Assembly (NCBI RefSeq): GCF_900074915.1
Contig: NZ_LT222319.1
Span: forward strand, 3,443,001 to 3,507,000
Length of the DNA stretch: 64,000 nt
Reading direction: 5' to 3'
Source of the DNA: Pseudomonas cerasi
Lineage (GTDB): Bacteria > Pseudomonadota > Gammaproteobacteria > Pseudomonadales > Pseudomonadaceae
The notes beneath the pieces are model-generated. The model worked only from the letters and a program-made list of their open reading frames with translations, did not search any database and was not told the origin of the DNA. How positions within the stretch are numbered: the stretch's first letter is position 1; every line of letters starts with the position of its first letter. This document shows, one piece after another, positions 24,498 through 32,991 of this stretch. The translations under genes and the position numbers were made by a program.

Positions 24498-26750
24498 TCA
24501 GCTACGCGCCATGATTTTCCAGGCGCGGTGGATCTTGCCGTTACGGGCGAAGTCCTGATCGATGGTTTGCGCGGTAATGTCCTCGACCGCGTAACGCTGA
24601 CTCAGGTTTTCATCAAGCACAAACTTGCGGAAGTTGTTGGAGAAGTACAACACGCCTCCCGGTGCGAGACGCGCCATGGCCAGATCGATCAGCTCGACCT
24701 GATCACGCTGGACATCAAAAATGCCTTCCATGCGCTTGGAATTGGAGAACGTCGGCGGGTCGATGAAGATCAGGTCGTACTCGTCGCGATTGGCCTGCAG
24801 CCAGGCCATCACGTCGCCCTGCTCGAGACGATTCTTGTCGGAGAAACCGTTCAACGACAGGTTACGACGCGCCCAGTCCAGATAGGTCCGCGACAGGTCG
24901 ACGCTGGTGGTGCTGCGCGCACCGCCCTTGGCAGCATGCACACTGGCCGTCGCCGTGTAGGCAAACAGGTTCAGGAAGCGCTTGCCGGCCGCCTCGCGCT
25001 GAATACGCATGCGCATCGGCCGGTGATCGAGAAACAGCCCGGTGTCCAGGTAGTCGGTCAGATTGACCAGCAGCTTGACGCCGCCTTCGCTGACTTCCAG
25101 AAACTGGCCCTGGGCGCTCTGGCGCTCGTACTGCTTGGTGCCGCTCTGACGCTCGCGACGCTTGATCACTACGCGGTTCTTGTCGATGTTCAGGGCTTGC
25201 GGAATGGCCGCCAGCGCATCGAACAGCCGGGCTGACGCCTTTTCCGGATCGATGGACTTGGGTGCGGCGTATTCCTGAACATGCACCCAGTCGTGATACA
25301 GATCGATCGCCAGCGAGTATTCAGGCATGTCGGCGTCATACACGCGGTAGCAATCGATCCCCTCGCGACGTACCCACTTGCCCATCAGCTTGAGGTTCTT
25401 TTGCAGGCGATTGGCAAACATCTGCCCGCCTTCACTCAGGCGCGCCTGTTCGACCACCACCGGTTCCGGCTTGATCGGGTTGCCGTTCTTGTTGAGTTTG
25501 CGCTCAACGACTTCAACCTCGACCGGGTTTTCGCGTTCGATCTGACGCTGCTCGGGGGTGCGTCGCTCGCCGGTCACGAACTGGTCAGGCGTGACCTTGA
25601 TCAGCAGCAGCTTGCACGGCAAGGCGCCGTTCCAGAACGAATACTGTTTGTGGCTGCGAATGCCCATGCGCTTGCCGAGGTCCGGCGCGCCGGTGAACAC
25701 CGCAGCTTCCCAGTTAAGGCAGGCCTGACGCAGGCGCTCGCCGAGGTTCTGGTAGAGATACAGCAGGCTGGCTTCGTCACCCAGGCGCTCGCCGTACGGA
25801 GGGTTGCAGATCACCAGACCTTTCTGGTTCTGGTCGGGACGCGGCTCGAAGGTCGCGACTTCGCCCTGATAGACCTTGATCCAGTCACTCAGACCAGCAC
25901 GTTCGATGTTGTTGCGTCCCGGCTGGATCAGTCGCGGATCAGCCTCGTAACCGCGAATCCACGAAGGTGTTTTGGCCAACCCGGCGTCTGCGCGGGCCAG
26001 CGCTTCGTCGTGCAGCTTGCGCCACAGCGCCGGGACGTGGCCCAGCCAGGCCGAGAAGCCCCAGCGTTCACGCTTGATGTTCGGGGCGATGTCGGCGGCG
26101 ATCATCCCGGCCTCGACCAGAAACGTACCGACACCGCACATCGGGTCAGCCAGCGCGCCGCCCTCGGCAGCGATGCGCGGCCAGCCAGCACGAATCAGGA
26201 TAGCGGCAGCGAGGTTTTCCTTCAGCGGTGCAGCGCCCTGCTGCAGACGGTAACCGCGCTGGTGCAGGCTATGCCCGGACAGGTCGAGGGACAGAATGGC
26301 TTCGCCGCGATCCAGGCGCAGGTGCACGCGCAGATCGGGGTTGATCTTGTCGACCGAAGGACGCTCGCCATCCGGAGTACGCAGCTTGTCGACGATCGCA
26401 TCCTTGACCTTCAATGCACCGAAATGGGTGTTATCGATGCCCGAACCATGACCACTGAATTCCACCGCAATGGTGCCGTCGGATTCAAGATGATCCTGCC
26501 ACTCGACATCCAGTACGCCGTGGTAGAGGTCTTCGGCATCCTTCATCGGGAAGCGCTTGAGCACCAGTAACACGCGGTTGGCCAGTCGCGACCAGAGACA
26601 TAGCCGGTAAGCGGTCTCCATGTCGGCCGAGCCGCGAATGGCTGAAGTGTGCTCGCGGGTCTCTTGCAGGCCCAGCGCAGTGGCTTCCTCCGCAAGCAGG
26701 CCTTCGAGACCCTTGGGGCAAGTGAGGAAAAGTTCGTAGCGATCCGACAT
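24498..26750 (-). CDS. rlmL: 23S rRNA methyltransferase RlmK/RlmL fusion
   Basis: A 750-aa bifunctional enzyme. The N-terminal THUMP plus methyltransferase half (RlmL, m2G2445) carries LADPMCGVGTFLVEAG and the catalytic motif VICNPPYGERLG. The C-terminal half (RlmK, m7G2069) has its own SAM fold with LFAYTATASVHAAKGGA and IFIDPPTFSN. The frame is open to 26786, but ATG at 26750 (SDRYELFLTCPKGLE) gives the standard start and length. It is divergent from rmf, as in other pseudomonads. Confidence 0.94.
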   Translation of the reverse strand: MSDRYELFLTCPKGLEGLLAEEATALGLQETREHTSAIRGSADMETAYRLCLWSRLANRVLLVLKRFPMKDAEDLYHGVLDVEWQDHLESDGTIAVEFSGHGSGIDNTHFGALKVKDAIVDKLRTPDGERPSVDKINPDLRVHLRLDRGEAILSLDLSGHSLHQRGYRLQQGAAPLKENLAAAILIRAGWPRIAAEGGALADPMCGVGTFLVEAGMIAADIAPNIKRERWGFSAWLGHVPALWRKLHDEALARADAGLAKTPSWIRGYEADPRLIQPGRNNIERAGLSDWIKVYQGEVATFEPRPDQNQKGLVICNPPYGERLGDEASLLYLYQNLGERLRQACLNWEAAVFTGAPDLGKRMGIRSHKQYSFWNGALPCKLLLIKVTPDQFVTGERRTPEQRQIERENPVEVEVVERKLNKNGNPIKPEPVVVEQARLSEGGQMFANRLQKNLKLMGKWVRREGIDCYRVYDADMPEYSLAIDLYHDWVHVQEYAAPKSIDPEKASARLFDALAAIPQALNIDKNRVVIKRRERQSGTKQYERQSAQGQFLEVSEGGVKLLVNLTDYLDTGLFLDHRPMRMRIQREAAGKRFLNLFAYTATASVHAAKGGARSTTSVDLSRTYLDWARRNLSLNGFSDKNRLEQGDVMAWLQANRDEYDLIFIDPPTFSNSKRMEGIFDVQRDQVELIDLAMARLAPGGVLYFSNNFRKFVLDENLSQRYAVEDITAQTIDQDFARNGKIHRAWKIMARS

Positions 26751-27338
26751 GTGTATTCCAGGGCCTGAGCCGTCTGCGGCGGGCAACGCATTGCCCTGCC
26801 AGATTTGAACAGGCGTCTTTCATGGAGAACGCCTGCGTGGCACGTGATGTGTGCCGGTCCACCGCATGATCCTGTCATGTCATTGCGGCAGTTCTGGCGC
26901 GTATTAGAACAGATATCAGGCAAGTCGATGTCGGCAATAAGGCACGCAATCAAAAGTGGTGTTTTGAAAAGTCACATTTGTGCAGCGCCGATCATGACCC
27001 TTCGTCGCTTAACCAGCCAAGGCATTGAGCCAGTATATGAGCCTGATAAGCGATTTCAATTAGCCTGCAAACGCCCATGTTCAAGGGGCTGCAGAAAAAA
27101 TCATGGTTGAAACAGATCATCGCTTATTGCTCGACAGACCTAAATGTGACGTGCTTATGACAAAACGATCATTCACACCGCCCTGCGCTTTGGTTAGAAA
27201 TCGTCTCAGGTCATCGCCGCAATGGTGATGGCATCAAGGCCCGCGACGCCGGCAGCGGGCCCCAACGGCAGAAGATTCTGCCCGACCTCATCACGGGGTC
27301 TCAGGGATATTACAGTCAACAGACGAGGGCATTACCCT
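26751..27338. other. Intergenic region between rlmL and rmf
   Basis: 588 bp without a convincing gene; short ORFs lack ribosome sites. The middle part (26930-27180) is moderately A+T-rich. It must hold the divergent promoters of rlmL and rmf. An unannotated small RNA is possible, but I see no diagnostic structure. Confidence 0.4.
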
Positions 27339-27554
27339 ATGAGAAGACTTAAGCGTGATCCGTTGGAAAGAGCATTTTTACGCGGATATCAATACGGCGT
27401 TCATGGTAAATCCCGTGAGCTTTGCCCTTTTACTCTACCGTCAGTACGCCAGGCATGGATCAATGGCTGGCGCGAAGGACGCGGCGACAACTGGGACGGT
27501 ATGACCGGCACTGCGGGCATCCACAGACTCAACGAACTTCACGCGGTCGGATGA
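27339..27554 (+). CDS. rmf: Ribosome modulation factor
   Basis: A 71-aa basic protein that drives 70S ribosomes into inactive 100S dimers in stationary phase. The sequence MRRLKRDPLERAFLRGYQYG and PSVRQAWINGWREGRGDNW match Rmf throughout. The frame is open to 27222, but the start at 27339 has GAGGG upstream and is the family start. It extends slightly past the E. coli C-terminus, as usual in Pseudomonas. A T8 terminator lies about 105 bp downstream. Confidence 0.95.
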   Translation: MRRLKRDPLERAFLRGYQYGVHGKSRELCPFTLPSVRQAWINGWREGRGDNWDGMTGTAGIHRLNELHAVG

Positions 27555-27658
27555 GGCGATTCACATCAAAGACTTTCGGCCTCTGTCGGGCCACACACAT
27601 GATTGACTGATTCACACCTGCACCATGCACGCCCGACCCGGGCGGCGGGCCAACGCCC

Positions 27659-27688
27659 AGGGGCTCTCTTGCAGATCCCCTTTTTTTT
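27659..27688 (+). terminator. Terminator of rmf
   Basis: AGGGG (27659-27663) and CCCCT (27677-27681) with a 13-nt loop and a run of eight T (27681-27688). Confidence 0.7.
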
Positions 27689-27697
27689 ACCCGGGGT

Positions 27698-28729
27698 TCA
27701 GCGTGCGGCGCGAGGCATCGCCGCAATGGCATCCACCGACTCTCGAATCAGCGCAGGGCCCTTGTAGATGAACCCCGAATAGATCTGCACCAGACTGGCC
27801 CCCGCGGCGATCTTCTCGGCGGCGTGTCGGCCTTCGGTGATCCCGCCTGCGGCGATGATCGGCAGACGCCCCGCGAGCTCACCGGCCAGGACCTTGACGA
27901 TGTGCGTGCTTTTTTCCCGAACCGGCGCGCCCGACAAGCCGCCTGCCTGATCAGCATGCGGAAGGCCTTCGACGCCTTGGCGGCTAAGCGTGGTGTTGGT
28001 GGCGATGACTGCGTCCATACCGGACTCGATCAGGGCTGCGGCCACCAGCACGGTCTCTTCGTCGGTCATGTCCGGGGCAATCTTGATCGCCAGCGGCACA
28101 CGCCTGCCATGCCGTTGCGTCAGCTCCTGCTGGCGCAGGCTTAGGGCCTGGAGCAGTTGCTTGAGCGAGTCGCCGAACTGCAGGCTGCGCAGCCCCGGCG
28201 TATTGGGCGAACTGACGTTGACCGTAACGTAGCTGGCATGGGCATAGACCTTGTCCAGACAGATCAGGTAATCGTCGACCGCACGCTCGACCGGCGTGTC
28301 GAAGTTCTTGCCGATATTGATGCCCAGAACGCCGCGATATTTTGCCGCTTCGACACGGGACACCAGGTTGTCGACACCCAGATTGTTGAAGCCCATGCGA
28401 TTGATGATCGCCTCGGCGTTGGGCAAGCGGAAAATACGCGGTTTGGGGTTGCCCGGCTGCGGACGTGGCGTCACTGTGCCGATCTCGACGAACCCGAAGC
28501 CCAGTTGCGCGAAGCCATCGATGGCTGCACCATTCTTGTCCAGGCCGGCTGCCAGCCCCACAGGATTGGGAAATTCAAGGCCCATCACACTGACCGGCAA
28601 CTTCGCCGGGGACTTGCTCAGCAGGCCATTGAGGCCCAGCCGTCCGCCTGCACCGATCAGGTCCAGCGACAGGTCATGAGAGGTTTCCGGGGAAAGTTTG
28701 AACAGTAACTGGCGGGCCAGGTTATACAT
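27698..28729 (-). CDS. pyrD: Dihydroorotate dehydrogenase (quinone), class 2
   Basis: A 343-aa membrane-associated FMN enzyme of pyrimidine synthesis. The N-terminal amphipathic segment YNLARQLLFKLSPETSHDL is the class-2 membrane/quinone domain. GLAAGLDKNG, NRMGFNNLG and the catalytic Ser region TVNVSSPNTPGLR are conserved, as is the FMN phosphate site SGAPV. The frame is open to 28870, but ATG at 28729 gives the family N-terminus. It is followed on the other side by nasS, divergently. Confidence 0.95.
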   Translation of the reverse strand: MYNLARQLLFKLSPETSHDLSLDLIGAGGRLGLNGLLSKSPAKLPVSVMGLEFPNPVGLAAGLDKNGAAIDGFAQLGFGFVEIGTVTPRPQPGNPKPRIFRLPNAEAIINRMGFNNLGVDNLVSRVEAAKYRGVLGINIGKNFDTPVERAVDDYLICLDKVYAHASYVTVNVSSPNTPGLRSLQFGDSLKQLLQALSLRQQELTQRHGRRVPLAIKIAPDMTDEETVLVAAALIESGMDAVIATNTTLSRQGVEGLPHADQAGGLSGAPVREKSTHIVKVLAGELAGRLPIIAAGGITEGRHAAEKIAAGASLVQIYSGFIYKGPALIRESVDAIAAMPRAAR

Positions 28730-28836
28730 GGCGGGATGGGCTCGTGAGCAGCTGAATTCAGGGTGGCGATTATAGACGTGTGCGGGCCTGTCAGGCGAGG
28801 CGCGCGACAAACTTGTTGCTCGCCCCTCCCCGGCGA

Positions 28837-28852
28837 TGGCATATGCCTTGCT
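28837..28852 (+). promoter_or_regulatory. Sigma54-type promoter of nasST
   Basis: TGGCATA-TGCC-TTGCT matches TGGCACG-N4-TTGCW with GG (28838-28839) and GC (28850-28851) 12 bp apart. It would start transcription near 28863, about 118 nt before the nasS start. Confidence 0.6.
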
Positions 28853-28980
28853 TGAAACCGCTATCGGCACTCACTCCAACGGCGGAGCGGTGCATGGACA
28901 ACGGCGTCGCTTCGACACTTGCATTGCAATGGGTCGGACGACGCCTTTTTTCTGGACGGACCTTTGATGAAGCACGCGCG

Positions 28981-30192
28981 ATGAACGAACGAACCGGTAA
29001 TGCGCTGGACTGGGTGGCCGGTAGCGACGCCCCGGAAATGAACAGCCTGGACGTGGGCTTCATGGCATTGACCGACTGCGCCCCGCTGGTGGTCGCGGCC
29101 ACTCAGGGTTTCGCCCAGCCTTACGGCCTGAGCCTGAACCTCGAGCGTCAGACCTCCTGGGCCGGGCTGCGCGACAGGCTGGTCAGCGGGCAGTTGCAGG
29201 CGGCACACAGCCTGTACGGTCTGATCTATGCGGTGGAACTGGGCATCAGCGGTGGCCCGGCGGCCGACATGGCCATCCTCATGGGGCTCAACCAGAACGG
29301 CCAGTGCATCAACCTGTCCCGCGAGTTGCAGCAGGCGGGCGTGATCACTCCTGAAGCACTGGACAAACGCGCGCACCAAAGCGGATCAAGGCTGACCTTC
29401 GCGCAGACCTTCCCCACCGGCAACCACGCCATGTGGCTCTACTACTGGCTGGCCAGTCAGGGCATTCATCCGCTCGATGATGTGACCAGTGTCGTGGTGC
29501 CGCCCACGCAAATGGCGCAACACCTGCAGGCTGGGCGCATCGACGGTTTCTGCGTCGGTGAACCCTGGGGTGCCAGTGCCGTTCAGCAGCAACTGGGCTT
29601 CACCATGGCGACCAGCCAGTCGATCTGGCCGGATCACCCGGGCAAGGTGCTGGGCTGTACCCGTGAGTTCGTCGAGCAGAACCCCAATACCGCCAGAGCG
29701 CTGATCATGGCCGTACTGGAAGCGAGCCGCTTCATCGAGGAAAACGATCATAACCGGCGCAGCACCGCACAACTTCTCAGCGGTGCCGATTACCTGGACA
29801 CCTCAGTGGACTGCATCGAGCCGCGCCTGCTCGGTCAGTACAGCGACGGTCTCGGCAATCGCTGGCAAGACCCTCACGCGGTCAGCTTCCATGCCCAAGG
29901 ACAGGTCAACTACCCCTGGCTGTCCGACGGCATGTGGTTCATGACCCAGTTCCGGCGCTGGGGCCTGTTGCGCGAAGACCCGGATTACCTGGCGGTCGCC
30001 AGTCGCGTCCAGCAACTCGACCTGTACCGTCAGGCGGCCAGCGCGCTGGGCATCGACGTACCCGCCGCAACCATGCGCAGCAGTCAGCTGATCGATGGCA
30101 GGATCTGGGACGGCAGCGATCCGGCGGGCTACGCGCGTAGCTTCAAGCTCCATTCGCTGGCCGACGACGCGCCCGCTGTGGCCAGTCGTTGA
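28981..30192 (+). CDS. nasS: Nitrate/nitrite sensor of the NasS-NasT system
   Basis: A 403-aa protein related to the nitrate ABC transporter binding proteins NrtA/CmpA but without a signal peptide, as expected for cytoplasmic NasS. Conserved stretches include LDVGFMALTDCAPLVVAATQGF, FPTGNHAMWLYYWLASQGI and FCVGEPWGA. NasS binds nitrate or nitrite and, without it, sequesters NasT. The frame is open to 28780. ATG at 28981 is chosen because NasS proteins begin just before WVAGSDAPE, though ATG 28894 is possible. Its stop overlaps the upstream edge of the nasT frame. Confidence 0.88.
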   Translation: MNERTGNALDWVAGSDAPEMNSLDVGFMALTDCAPLVVAATQGFAQPYGLSLNLERQTSWAGLRDRLVSGQLQAAHSLYGLIYAVELGISGGPAADMAILMGLNQNGQCINLSRELQQAGVITPEALDKRAHQSGSRLTFAQTFPTGNHAMWLYYWLASQGIHPLDDVTSVVVPPTQMAQHLQAGRIDGFCVGEPWGASAVQQQLGFTMATSQSIWPDHPGKVLGCTREFVEQNPNTARALIMAVLEASRFIEENDHNRRSTAQLLSGADYLDTSVDCIEPRLLGQYSDGLGNRWQDPHAVSFHAQGQVNYPWLSDGMWFMTQFRRWGLLREDPDYLAVASRVQQLDLYRQAASALGIDVPAATMRSSQLIDGRIWDGSDPAGYARSFKLHSLADDAPAVASR

Positions 30193-30206
30193 CGGAGAAC
30201 GTGACC

Positions 30207-30782
30207 ATGCTGCGTATCCTGCTTATCAATGACACCGCCAAAAAGGTCGGTCGCCTCAAGTCAGCCTTGATGGAGGCCGGTTTCGAAGTGATCGACGAAT
30301 CCGGCCTGATCATCGACCTGCCCGCACGCGTCGAAGCCGTGCGCCCGGACGTCATCCTCATCGACACTGAATCGCCAGGTCGCGACGTGATGGAGCAGGT
30401 GGTGCTGGTCAGCCGCGACCAGCCACGTCCCATCGTGATGTTCACCGACGAGCACGATCCAGGCGTGATGCGCCAGGCCATCAAGTCCGGGGTCAGCGCT
30501 TATATCGTCGAGGGGATTCAGGCACAACGGCTGCAACCAATTCTGGATGTGGCAATGGCCCGCTTTGAAAGCGATCAGGCGCTGCGTGCGCAACTGCATG
30601 CCCGCGATCAGCAACTGGCCGAGCGCAAGCGCATCGAGCTGGCCAAGGGGCTACTGATGAAGATGAAGGATTGCAACGAAGAAGAGGCTTATACGCTGAT
30701 GCGACGTCAGGCAATGAGTCGTCAGCAAAAGCTGATTCAGGTGGCCGAGCAGATTATCGCAATGAGCGAACTGCTGGGCTGA
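30207..30782 (+). CDS. nasT: ANTAR-domain antiterminator NasT
   Basis: A 191-aa regulator with an N-terminal pseudo-receiver domain (MLRILLINDTAKKVGRLK; VILIDTESPGRDVMEQ) and a C-terminal ANTAR RNA-binding domain (about residues 130-190: ERKRIELAKGLLMKMKDCNEEEAYTLMRRQAM). Released from NasS by nitrate or nitrite, NasT binds paired hexaloop hairpins in leader RNA and prevents termination. Two such leaders are visible downstream. The start is ATG at 30207, 9 bp after GGAG; the frame also opens at TTG 30189. Confidence 0.92.
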   Translation: MLRILLINDTAKKVGRLKSALMEAGFEVIDESGLIIDLPARVEAVRPDVILIDTESPGRDVMEQVVLVSRDQPRPIVMFTDEHDPGVMRQAIKSGVSAYIVEGIQAQRLQPILDVAMARFESDQALRAQLHARDQQLAERKRIELAKGLLMKMKDCNEEEAYTLMRRQAMSRQQKLIQVAEQIIAMSELLG

Positions 30783-30788
30783 AGCCAG

Positions 30789-30818
30789 GAAGAACGCCTG
30801 CCCGCACAGGCGTTCTTC
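30789..30818. terminator. Bidirectional terminator hairpin between nasT and lscA
   Basis: A perfect 12-bp stem, GAAGAACGCCTG (30789-30800) and CAGGCGTTCTTC (30807-30818), with a 6-nt loop, 7 bp after the nasT stop and 23 bp from the lscA stop. It ends nasST transcription before the opposing levansucrase gene. Confidence 0.7.
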
Positions 30819-30841
30819 ACCGTTTACAGAGGCGCAGCCTG

Positions 30842-32089
30842 TCAGCTCAACTGCACATCCTTCATCGCCGGGACGTAGCCGTAGTCATACTCTTCCTGCA
30901 CGAACGAGCGGTCGCCCTTCAACAGGATTCTGACCGTCGGCGCCTCGGTGCCGCCGATACGGTAGTCATCGCCGCTGGTGGGCACGCTGTCGATGAACGA
31001 AGTCACCAGGCCGTTGGGCATCACACAGTGGGAGTACGTCTGGAATGGCTGTGCAGGCGGATTGCCCAGCACCAGTCCGGAAGCGTTCATCGGCCGGTAA
31101 GGCCCGAACAAATGCTCGCCCACAAAACCGTAAACGCCGTCCGGCCCGGTCACACCGTCGGCATACGTAAACTTGTGACTAATGGTGAATAAATAATACT
31201 TGCCGTCCTGAAAGACATAATGCGGACGTTCAGTCTGGTCATTGACGCCCACCGCAGTCACCAATGGCGGTAGTATTTCCCACTCTTCTCCGCTGAGATC
31301 TTTCGCAACTGCCAGGCCGATACAGCCCACTTGAAAACGCGCACCCCCCACTTCTTCATGGCCGGGTGGCACCGGGCCAAGTTCTGCAGCGCCAACGGTA
31401 TGCGTACCGCGTTCGCCGGCCACATTACCTTCAAAGACCATATACAACTTGCCATCATTGGGATCAATAAACGGACTCGGGTCGCGGAAGTTCCACGTCG
31501 AGTTCTGCGCTTCGGTTTGATAATAAGTGCCGTCGGCCTCGAACAGTTTTTTGACCTGGGTAAAGTCTTTCAACTCCACGCCCTGATCGGACGTCACAAT
31601 ACGGCCGCGCACTTTGGCAATGGTCGCCCCCGGTGTCACGCAGGTGTAGTAAAGATCGATATCACCCTTGTCATTCAATAATACCGGTGTGCCCGCCCAC
31701 TCACGGGTGGTGGGCGACACGCCTTCGGCCATGACCCGGCCACCGAAGATCCAGTTCTTGCCGGTGCGCGAATACCAGTAGCACATGCGCGCCCGCCCGT
31801 GACGATCTTCCCAGTCGCGCTTGATGTCATAGCGGCCGTTGGCGCCGAGATACTGCGGGTCGTCGGGGTGGCGATCAGCCGTCAGTGTGACGATAACCGA
31901 CCAGCCGTTGACTGAGACCACCGTGCCGTCAAGCTCTCGCAACGGCATGGTGTCCCAGATGAAGACCTTATCACTCATGACCGGAAAGTCCGCTTTTACC
32001 AATGGCTGCGTGGTGGTCGGGTCATTTTCATTGACCTTCAACGCATCGGCACGGGACCAGATGGTAGGTGCGTAATTGATGTTACTCAT
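30842..32089 (-). CDS. lscA: Levansucrase, LscA type (GH68)
   Basis: A 415-aa fructosyltransferase that splits sucrose and builds the exopolysaccharide levan. The GH68 catalytic triad is intact: nucleophile Asp46 (IWDTMPL), stabiliser Asp203 (FRDPSPF) and acid/base Glu287 (QTERPHYV). The N-terminus MSNINYAPTIWSRADALKVNEN lacks the ~16-residue extension of LscB/LscC of P. syringae, which identifies the LscA variant. No signal peptide is present. The frame runs back to 32278, but 32089 is the family start. LscA is reported as poorly expressed in P. syringae. The gene is reversed relative to the nitrate genes on both sides. Confidence 0.95.
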   Translation of the reverse strand: MSNINYAPTIWSRADALKVNENDPTTTQPLVKADFPVMSDKVFIWDTMPLRELDGTVVSVNGWSVIVTLTADRHPDDPQYLGANGRYDIKRDWEDRHGRARMCYWYSRTGKNWIFGGRVMAEGVSPTTREWAGTPVLLNDKGDIDLYYTCVTPGATIAKVRGRIVTSDQGVELKDFTQVKKLFEADGTYYQTEAQNSTWNFRDPSPFIDPNDGKLYMVFEGNVAGERGTHTVGAAELGPVPPGHEEVGGARFQVGCIGLAVAKDLSGEEWEILPPLVTAVGVNDQTERPHYVFQDGKYYLFTISHKFTYADGVTGPDGVYGFVGEHLFGPYRPMNASGLVLGNPPAQPFQTYSHCVMPNGLVTSFIDSVPTSGDDYRIGGTEAPTVRILLKGDRSFVQEEYDYGYVPAMKDVQLS

Positions 32090-32750
32090 GATGATGATGT
32101 CCTTTGCTGGCGCCTGTACAAGCAGCGCGTATAGGAAGGCAACACGGCAGGCATGCGTGCAATGCCGAGGTGCAGAGTGTGTCGGGCATTCAGGTGTCGA
32201 GGACAGCCGGACGCCGATAAAAGAGCGAGTAGCCGATGACTTCTTTCGAAGTAAGCATTTATCGAGATTGACTGGCAAACTGCAACTACAGATTACCGGA
32301 TTGAAAAGTGAAACTACCTTTTTTAATAAGCGTCACACGTCGCAACAGAAGCGATGCTCTCAGAGATGCCACGCAAAGTAAATTAAATATTTACAGCATT
32401 GCTATCGTACAACCGTGAGAGCTGCGCATTAAATTATATATATTAAGGCCACCATAGCTGCGTATCGAAACAGCATCACAATGACAGTACTTACACGCAA
32501 AACTGATGGCACATTAAATAATATTAAATAGTTTGAACTTTAATAAAATATACTTAAATCCTGTTAACTGCCTGTTTCTGTTGACTGATACGGACTGTGC
32601 AAGCCGTTATCTGGCTTTTCGCCGCCACGCCCTTTTTTGCAGCGCGCCTGATGGCCCACGCCCGGTTCGAGGTCATACATCAGTCTGCTCGCAGTCTCTG
32701 AAAGCCATACAACCTGCCTGCAACGTATGGCTGACGCGCCTGCACGACCA
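32090..32750. other. A+T-rich upstream region of lscA
   Basis: No gene recognised. The segment from about 32280 to 32565 is strikingly A+T-rich, with runs such as TTAAATTATATATATTAA and TTAAATAATATTAAATAG, unlike the G+C-rich window around it. It contains the lscA promoter and then, toward 32750, the upstream control region of the nitrate transporter. The composition would suit binding by H-NS-like MvaT proteins, which is an inference. Confidence 0.6.
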
Positions 32751-32767
32751 TTGGCCCGTCTATTGCT
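32751..32767 (+). promoter_or_regulatory. Sigma54-type promoter of the nitrate transporter operon
   Basis: TTGGCCCG-TCTA-TTGCT matches YTGGCACGRNNNTTGCW closely, with GG (32753-32754) and GC (32765-32766) 12 bp apart. The predicted start is near 32778. Confidence 0.75.
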
Positions 32768-32777
32768 AATGCAATCG

Positions 32778-32866
32778 CACCGGTAGCCAACGGCGGCTAT
32801 CACCTTTTACGACAAAGACGTCGCTCATCTCTTTCCGCCCCGTGGACAGAGAGGCGACGTTTTTTG
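32778..32866 (+). promoter_or_regulatory. NasT-type antitermination leader of nasA
   Basis: The predicted leader RNA begins with hairpin 1 (32782-32801), a 7-bp stem closing the hexaloop AACGGC (A1, G4 as in ANTAR targets). Hairpin 2 (32804-32817), CTTT-TACGAC-AAAG, has G4 but U1. A terminator follows at once: ACGTCGC (32818-32824) with GCGACGT (32854-32860), an inner CTCT/AGAG pairing and T6. The order promoter, two hexaloops, terminator, gene is that of NasT/NasR-controlled leaders. Confidence 0.7.
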
Positions 32867-32991
32867 CGTTTTGGCCCCGGCGAAGGGGCCGGTGGAGTCG
32901 CCGTCATTCGGAACACTCCACCACAGCGTCTGAACCACCCGTGTCGCGGTCATGGCCCGACTGACTAACTAGCAGATGATGAGGTGTGCAC

